From Candidatus Beckwithbacteria bacterium (lineage in GTDB: Bacteria > Patescibacteriota > Microgenomatia > UBA1400 > UBA1449): a DNA stretch of 47,332 bases. The notes under the pieces were generated by a model. The model was given only the letters and a program-made list of their open reading frames with translations, made no database searches and had not been told where the DNA came from. The stretch spans positions 1-47,332 of the forward strand of contig JAAZOH010000010.1 of the NCBI GenBank assembly GCA_012797845.1. The letters run 5' to 3'. A program made the translations under genes and the position numbers. Position 1 is the stretch's first letter; each line of letters opens with the position of its first letter. Below are positions 44,044-47,332 of the stretch, one piece after another.

Positions 44044-46167
44044 ATGTTTTATTTTTCGAAAACAGTCAGTCTTCAAAAAATTTTAGTTTTATTTATTTTT
44101 GTTTTCTCTTTGGTAGTGTATGTATCAACCACAGCTACCTTACCTCAAAACCATGCTGATAGTAGTGAGCTAATCACTGCCGCTTTTACCAAAGGTATTG
44201 CCCATCCTCCTAGCTACCCACTCTATACTTTTTTACTTGGCTTAGCCATGAAACTACCAATGTTTACTCCGGCTTACTTAGCCAATTTGTTTTCAGCCTT
44301 TTGGCAAAGTTTGAGCTTGGTTTTCCTGTTTTTGGCTCTTAATAAACTTTTGGAAATTGTAAGTAAGAAACAAACTGTAGCTAGCCAAATTATAGCCTTG
44401 GCTACAACTTGTATTTTCGGTTTTAATTCTTTAGTTTGGACCTATGCCACTCTAGCTGAAGTTTTTAGCTTTAATCATTTCTTTATTTCTCTCTTCTTGT
44501 ACCTAACTTTGCTATGGTACCAACAGTATAAAAAAGCCAAAAAGATTAACTGGAAGCTTTTTTATAGCTCTATTGTTGTCTTGGGATTAGGAGCTGCTCA
44601 TCACCAAACTATTTTGTTTTTCTTACCAGGTTATGTGTTCTTTTTATTTTTAGAAGTCAGAAGAAAAAGCCAGCTTCAGCAATACTTAATAAGTTTAGGT
44701 CTTGGCTTACTCAGCTTTCTACTACCTTTTTCATTGTTGTGGTATTTTAACACTCAAGTCTCACCTTTTTCCTGGTATTTTGAACCAAGCCTAAAAGGGG
44801 TTTGGCAAATTATCTCTCGAGCTTTGTATACCCAAGAAGGCTCTGCTATTGAAACCTATGCTCATGAATTTAATATAAATCATTCTCTTATCGCACTTTG
44901 GTTTTATCTTAAATATCTAGCTTTTTATCTGACCATACCTGGTTTAGGGTTGGCCTTGCTGGGAGCTATACAAACTTGGCAAAAATCAAAATCGCTAAGT
45001 TTGTTTCTGAGTCTAACCTTCTTTATTTCCGGCCCTTTGCTAGTTTTTTATCTCAAATTTCCTTTACCAAATACTGGGTCAGAAATTGCTTATTTTTGGG
45101 GCACAGCTTTACGGCTACGGATGCTTTTGCCCAATATTCTAGTCATAACCATATTAATAGGTTTGGGATTATATTTTTTTTATCAGTACGCAAATAAGTT
45201 TGTCAAAATAAAAAAACAGTTTGTCTCCTACCTTCCTCTTGTTTTTCTTATCCTACCTTTATATCTAGCCGCAAGTAATTACCAGATTAATAATTTGAAA
45301 GAAGATAATTTTGACTACCTTTTTGCCAAAAAAGTCTTAACTGATTTACCAAAACAGGCAATTTTAATAGTAGATTCAGATCGGGTTTTTAGCTTACTGG
45401 AAATGCAATTAGTTGAAGGTCAAAGACCAGATGTCACTATAGTACCAGTAACTCTAGAAATGCGCTGGCCTTGGTGGCAAAAGCATAAGCAAGAATTAAT
45501 TTTGGGAGATTATAGCGATCGACAAATAAGGGTAGCCCATATTATTGCTTGGCAGCTGAAACGAGGTAGGCGGGTTTTTATCTTTGATCCAGAAACCAGA
45601 TTGCTGGATATACTGGGAGTTGAAGGCAATCCATTTTATGCTTCGGTTTATGGTTATAGTTTAGAAATTAGCAAAACTCCAAAACCATTCATTAGCTATG
45701 ACTATGGTTTGACTAAACAACTGGCTAATCATGTTTTTTCCGATTACAGTTGGTGGAACTATGGTCAACGGGCAACTTTTTTAGGAACTCATACTATTTT
45801 TAGCTATTTAGCTAACAAAGCCAAAGAACCAAAACTTGCCAATGAGCATTTGCAACTGGCTTTAAGCTTAAGTAGTTTTTCTCAAACTCAAAACCAGGTT
45901 TATAAAATTTTTCACAGCTCTCAACAACTTACTCATTCCTATCTAGAAATTCCTCCTTCTTCAGCTGAAACATATCTGGAAAATGGGCAAAAAAGTATGG
46001 AAATTAATGATGTAAAAACTGCTAATCGTTATTTTTTTAGAAGTGTTTTATTGGATCCACTTGATCTAGCTGCTAGACAGTTACTTATAGAAAGTTATAA
46101 GTTACTTGGTCAGCATAACTTGGCAAAAGAAGAACAAGCGGCTTTACATAAAATAATAATTCCCTAG
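44044..46167 (+). CDS. DUF2723 membrane protein with C-terminal TPR-like repeats (paralogue 3)
   Basis: This 707-residue third member of the family has the first-loop signature NHADSSELITAAFTKGIAHP then SYPLYTFLLGLAMKL, so the acidic residue shifts to S-S-E rather than D-S-D-E. About 12 membrane helices follow, then a soluble domain (AILIVDSDRVFSLLEMQLVE, RPDVTIVPVTLEMRWPWWQK) and a C-terminal helical-repeat end (SMEINDVKTANRYFFRSVLL, YKLLGQHNLAKEEQAALHK). It lies on the opposite strand 9 kb from the other two copies, next to the atpB promoter. It is a likely surface glycosylation enzyme; substrate unknown. Confidence 0.83.
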   Translation: MFYFSKTVSLQKILVLFIFVFSLVVYVSTTATLPQNHADSSELITAAFTKGIAHPPSYPLYTFLLGLAMKLPMFTPAYLANLFSAFWQSLSLVFLFLALNKLLEIVSKKQTVASQIIALATTCIFGFNSLVWTYATLAEVFSFNHFFISLFLYLTLLWYQQYKKAKKINWKLFYSSIVVLGLGAAHHQTILFFLPGYVFFLFLEVRRKSQLQQYLISLGLGLLSFLLPFSLLWYFNTQVSPFSWYFEPSLKGVWQIISRALYTQEGSAIETYAHEFNINHSLIALWFYLKYLAFYLTIPGLGLALLGAIQTWQKSKSLSLFLSLTFFISGPLLVFYLKFPLPNTGSEIAYFWGTALRLRMLLPNILVITILIGLGLYFFYQYANKFVKIKKQFVSYLPLVFLILPLYLAASNYQINNLKEDNFDYLFAKKVLTDLPKQAILIVDSDRVFSLLEMQLVEGQRPDVTIVPVTLEMRWPWWQKHKQELILGDYSDRQIRVAHIIAWQLKRGRRVFIFDPETRLLDILGVEGNPFYASVYGYSLEISKTPKPFISYDYGLTKQLANHVFSDYSWWNYGQRATFLGTHTIFSYLANKAKEPKLANEHLQLALSLSSFSQTQNQVYKIFHSSQQLTHSYLEIPPSSAETYLENGQKSMEINDVKTANRYFFRSVLLDPLDLAARQLLIESYKLLGQHNLAKEEQAALHKIIIP

Positions 46168-46198
46168 CTTAATACATAACAGGTATATAAATCAGTCA

Positions 46199-46227
46199 TT
46201 GATTTTTTCTATCTTGATTTGTACAAT
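46199..46227 (+). promoter_or_regulatory. Promoter of atpB
   Basis: TTGATT (46199-46204) and TACAAT (46222-46227) are 17 bases apart. The start near 46234 leaves a leader of about 45 bases with no Shine-Dalgarno before the ATG at 46279. Confidence 0.55.
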
Positions 46228-46278
46228 CCAAGGTGTTTGCTTGTCCTGGTAAAAAACCAAACATGCAAACTATTTATT

Positions 46279-47025
46279 ATGGGATTGGCTATTTCTATTG
46301 CCGCCGAACCTGTCCTCCACATTGGTAATATTGCTATTACCAATTCCTTGCTTTCCACTTTTTTTGTTCTTCTTTTCTTTGTCAGCATTACCTTTGCCTT
46401 TAGTTCTAAAACCATAACAAGCTTTCCCAAAGGTAAAAGTCTCCAAAATATTCTTGAAATTATTTGTGAAACTTTACTTAGTTTTTATGCTTCTATCGTA
46501 GGTGACAAAAAGGCGAAAGCCTTTTTTCCTTTTTTAACCACTCTATTTCTCTTTATCTTAATTAGCAGTTGGTCTGGACTTTTACCGGGAGTGGGATCAG
46601 TAGGTATCAAAGAATTCCATAATGGCGAAGAAATTTTAGTTCCTTTTTTCCGAGCTCCAACCGCTGATCTGAATACCACCATTGCTCTAGCCATTTTAGG
46701 CGTAGCTTTCACTCAATATCAGGGCTTACGACATCTAAGCATTCATTACCTTAAGAAGTTTTTCAACTTTAGCAATCCTATGTTTACCTTTGTTGGTTTG
46801 TTGGAGCTAATCAGCGAGTTTGTCAAAATTATTTCTTTTGCTTTCCGGTTGTTTGGTAATATTTTTGCCGGGGAAGTTCTACTGGCCGTGATGAGTTTTT
46901 TGTTGCCAATTGTCGCCCCATTACCATTTTTAGGCTTGGAAATTTTTGTAGGTCTTATTCAGTCATTGGTTTTTGTCATGCTGGTACTTGTATTTACTGG
47001 CGGAGCTACTGAAGCTCATCATTAG
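46279..47025 (+). CDS. atpB: F-type ATP synthase subunit a
   Basis: This 248-residue membrane subunit forms the proton (or sodium) half-channels of Fo. The essential arginine is in KIISFAFRLFGNIFAGEVL (R190, equivalent to E. coli R210), and the helix before it contains LLELISEF. Other landmarks are ILISSWSGLLPGVGSVG and APTADLNTTIALAI. The ATG at 46279 gives the usual N-terminus (MGLAISIAAEPVLHIGNI); in-frame codons from 46219 overlap the promoter. The residues that distinguish H+ from Na+ use lie mostly in subunit c, which is cut off. Confidence 0.95.
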   Translation: MGLAISIAAEPVLHIGNIAITNSLLSTFFVLLFFVSITFAFSSKTITSFPKGKSLQNILEIICETLLSFYASIVGDKKAKAFFPFLTTLFLFILISSWSGLLPGVGSVGIKEFHNGEEILVPFFRAPTADLNTTIALAILGVAFTQYQGLRHLSIHYLKKFFNFSNPMFTFVGLLELISEFVKIISFAFRLFGNIFAGEVLLAVMSFLLPIVAPLPFLGLEIFVGLIQSLVFVMLVLVFTGGATEAHH

Positions 47026-47063
47026 ACTTATTGTAAAATAAAAAATGTTACAGAAACGAGGTA

Positions 47064-47146
47064 TTTTTGATCAATTTGCAAGGAACTAAATATTGATAGT
47101 ACTAACTGTACTTGAAATATTTAGTGACACCGAAAATTGTCAAAAA
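47064..47146 (+). ncRNA. Structured element, copy 2 (between atpB and atpE)
   Basis: The 83 bases fold like copy 1 (12343-12424). The outer stem pairs 47064-47079 with 47132-47146 (one bulge at 47071, one G·A). The internal loop has AAGGA (47080-47084) facing GACACC (47126-47131). A 10-bp perfect stem pairs 47085-47094 with 47116-47125. The GAT/TGA loop (47095-47097, 47113-47115) precedes the stem AGTAC/GTACT and the loop TAACT (47103-47107). It occupies most of the 193-base atpB-atpE gap and here is in the sense direction of the operon. Function and family unknown. Confidence 0.6.
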
Positions 47147-47173
47147 GACGAGTTGGTGTGTATTTGCTTATTT

Positions 47174-47211
47174 TATAATAAGTCTAATAATAATTATTAA
47201 TATAATGGAGG
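47174..47211 (+). promoter_or_regulatory. atpE upstream region: TATAAT and Shine-Dalgarno
   Basis: A TATAAT at 47174-47179 (with only a weak TTGGTG at 47153 as -35) suggests an extra promoter after the structured element. GGAGG at 47207-47211, seven bases before the ATG, is a full ribosome-binding site, fitting the high copy number of subunit c. Confidence 0.5.
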
Positions 47212-47218
47212 AAAACAT

Positions 47219-47332
47219 ATGGCAGATGTACTGCAAATGTCCGAAGCTATTAAAGCTTTAGCCGTTGGTATTACCATTGCAATTGGTGGCGCTATGCCAG
47301 CTTTTGGTATTGGTAAAATTGTTAGTAAAGCT
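47219..47332 (+). CDS. atpE: F-type ATP synthase subunit c (3' cut off)
   Basis: The first 38 residues are visible: a short polar start (MADVLQMSEAIKALAV) and the first membrane helix with the small-residue pattern GITIAIGGAMPAFGIGKIV, as in the N-terminal helix of c subunits that packs the ring. The second helix with the ion-binding acid lies beyond the window. It follows atpB after 193 bases, in the order expected for an Fo operon. The strong Shine-Dalgarno supports the start. Confidence 0.9.
   Translation, partial: MADVLQMSEAIKALAVGITIAIGGAMPAFGIGKIVSKA

Overview
The window is AT-rich and gene-dense, with no stretch over 300 bases lacking a gene and no rRNA, tRNA, CRISPR array or transposase that I can see. 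The gene set points to a candidate-phyla-radiation (Patescibacteria) bacterium, probably a Microgenomates-type lineage. The reasons are divergent F-type ATP synthase subunits, PEP synthase, many single-pass or lipoprotein surface proteins of unknown family, several DUF2723/TPR membrane proteins, and many genes whose promoter sits only a few bases upstream of the start codon. The taxonomic call is inference.

Layout. 1-2.3 kb: the 3' end of aspS fused to a YbaK-type deacylase domain, a D,D-carboxypeptidase and a tiny ORF. 2.3-6.5 kb (minus): an ABC export system resembling GldA/GldFG plus a DUF4340 protein. 6.6-14.2 kb (minus): an FKBP lipoprotein and the F1 part of the ATP synthase (atpA, atpG, atpD, atpC), interrupted between atpG and atpD by a glycosyltransferase-like membrane protein that carries one in-frame TAG. 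14.4-17.8 kb: two secreted surface proteins sharing a C-terminal domain, the first with a strong promoter, Shine-Dalgarno and terminator. 17.8-22.7 kb: membrane-anchored proteins, a CAP-domain protein and PEP synthase. 22.8-30 kb: a surface-protein cluster with a WxL-interacting-like protein, a dockerin-bearing secreted protein, a coiled-coil membrane protein, two membrane-anchored cohesin-like proteins and a beta-propeller lipoprotein. 30-46.2 kb: an HD hydrolase and a surface-glycan region (three DUF2723-TPR proteins, a GT39-like enzyme, a flippase, GT2, two GT4 enzymes, a methyltransferase, an SGNH hydrolase). 46.3 kb to the end: atpB and the start of atpE, so the ATP synthase genes lie in two loci of opposite orientation about 32 kb apart.

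Most genes appear to serve the cell envelope: peptidoglycan trimming, secretion, glycan building and export, and a possible cohesin-dockerin assembly on the cell surface. The most unusual non-coding feature is a pair of about 82-nt elements (12343-12424 and 47064-47146). They share internal loops and apical hairpin exactly, while the two longer stems differ in sequence yet stay paired. One lies between atpA and atpG, the other between atpB and atpE. This looks like a conserved structured RNA or single-stranded DNA element that I do not recognise.
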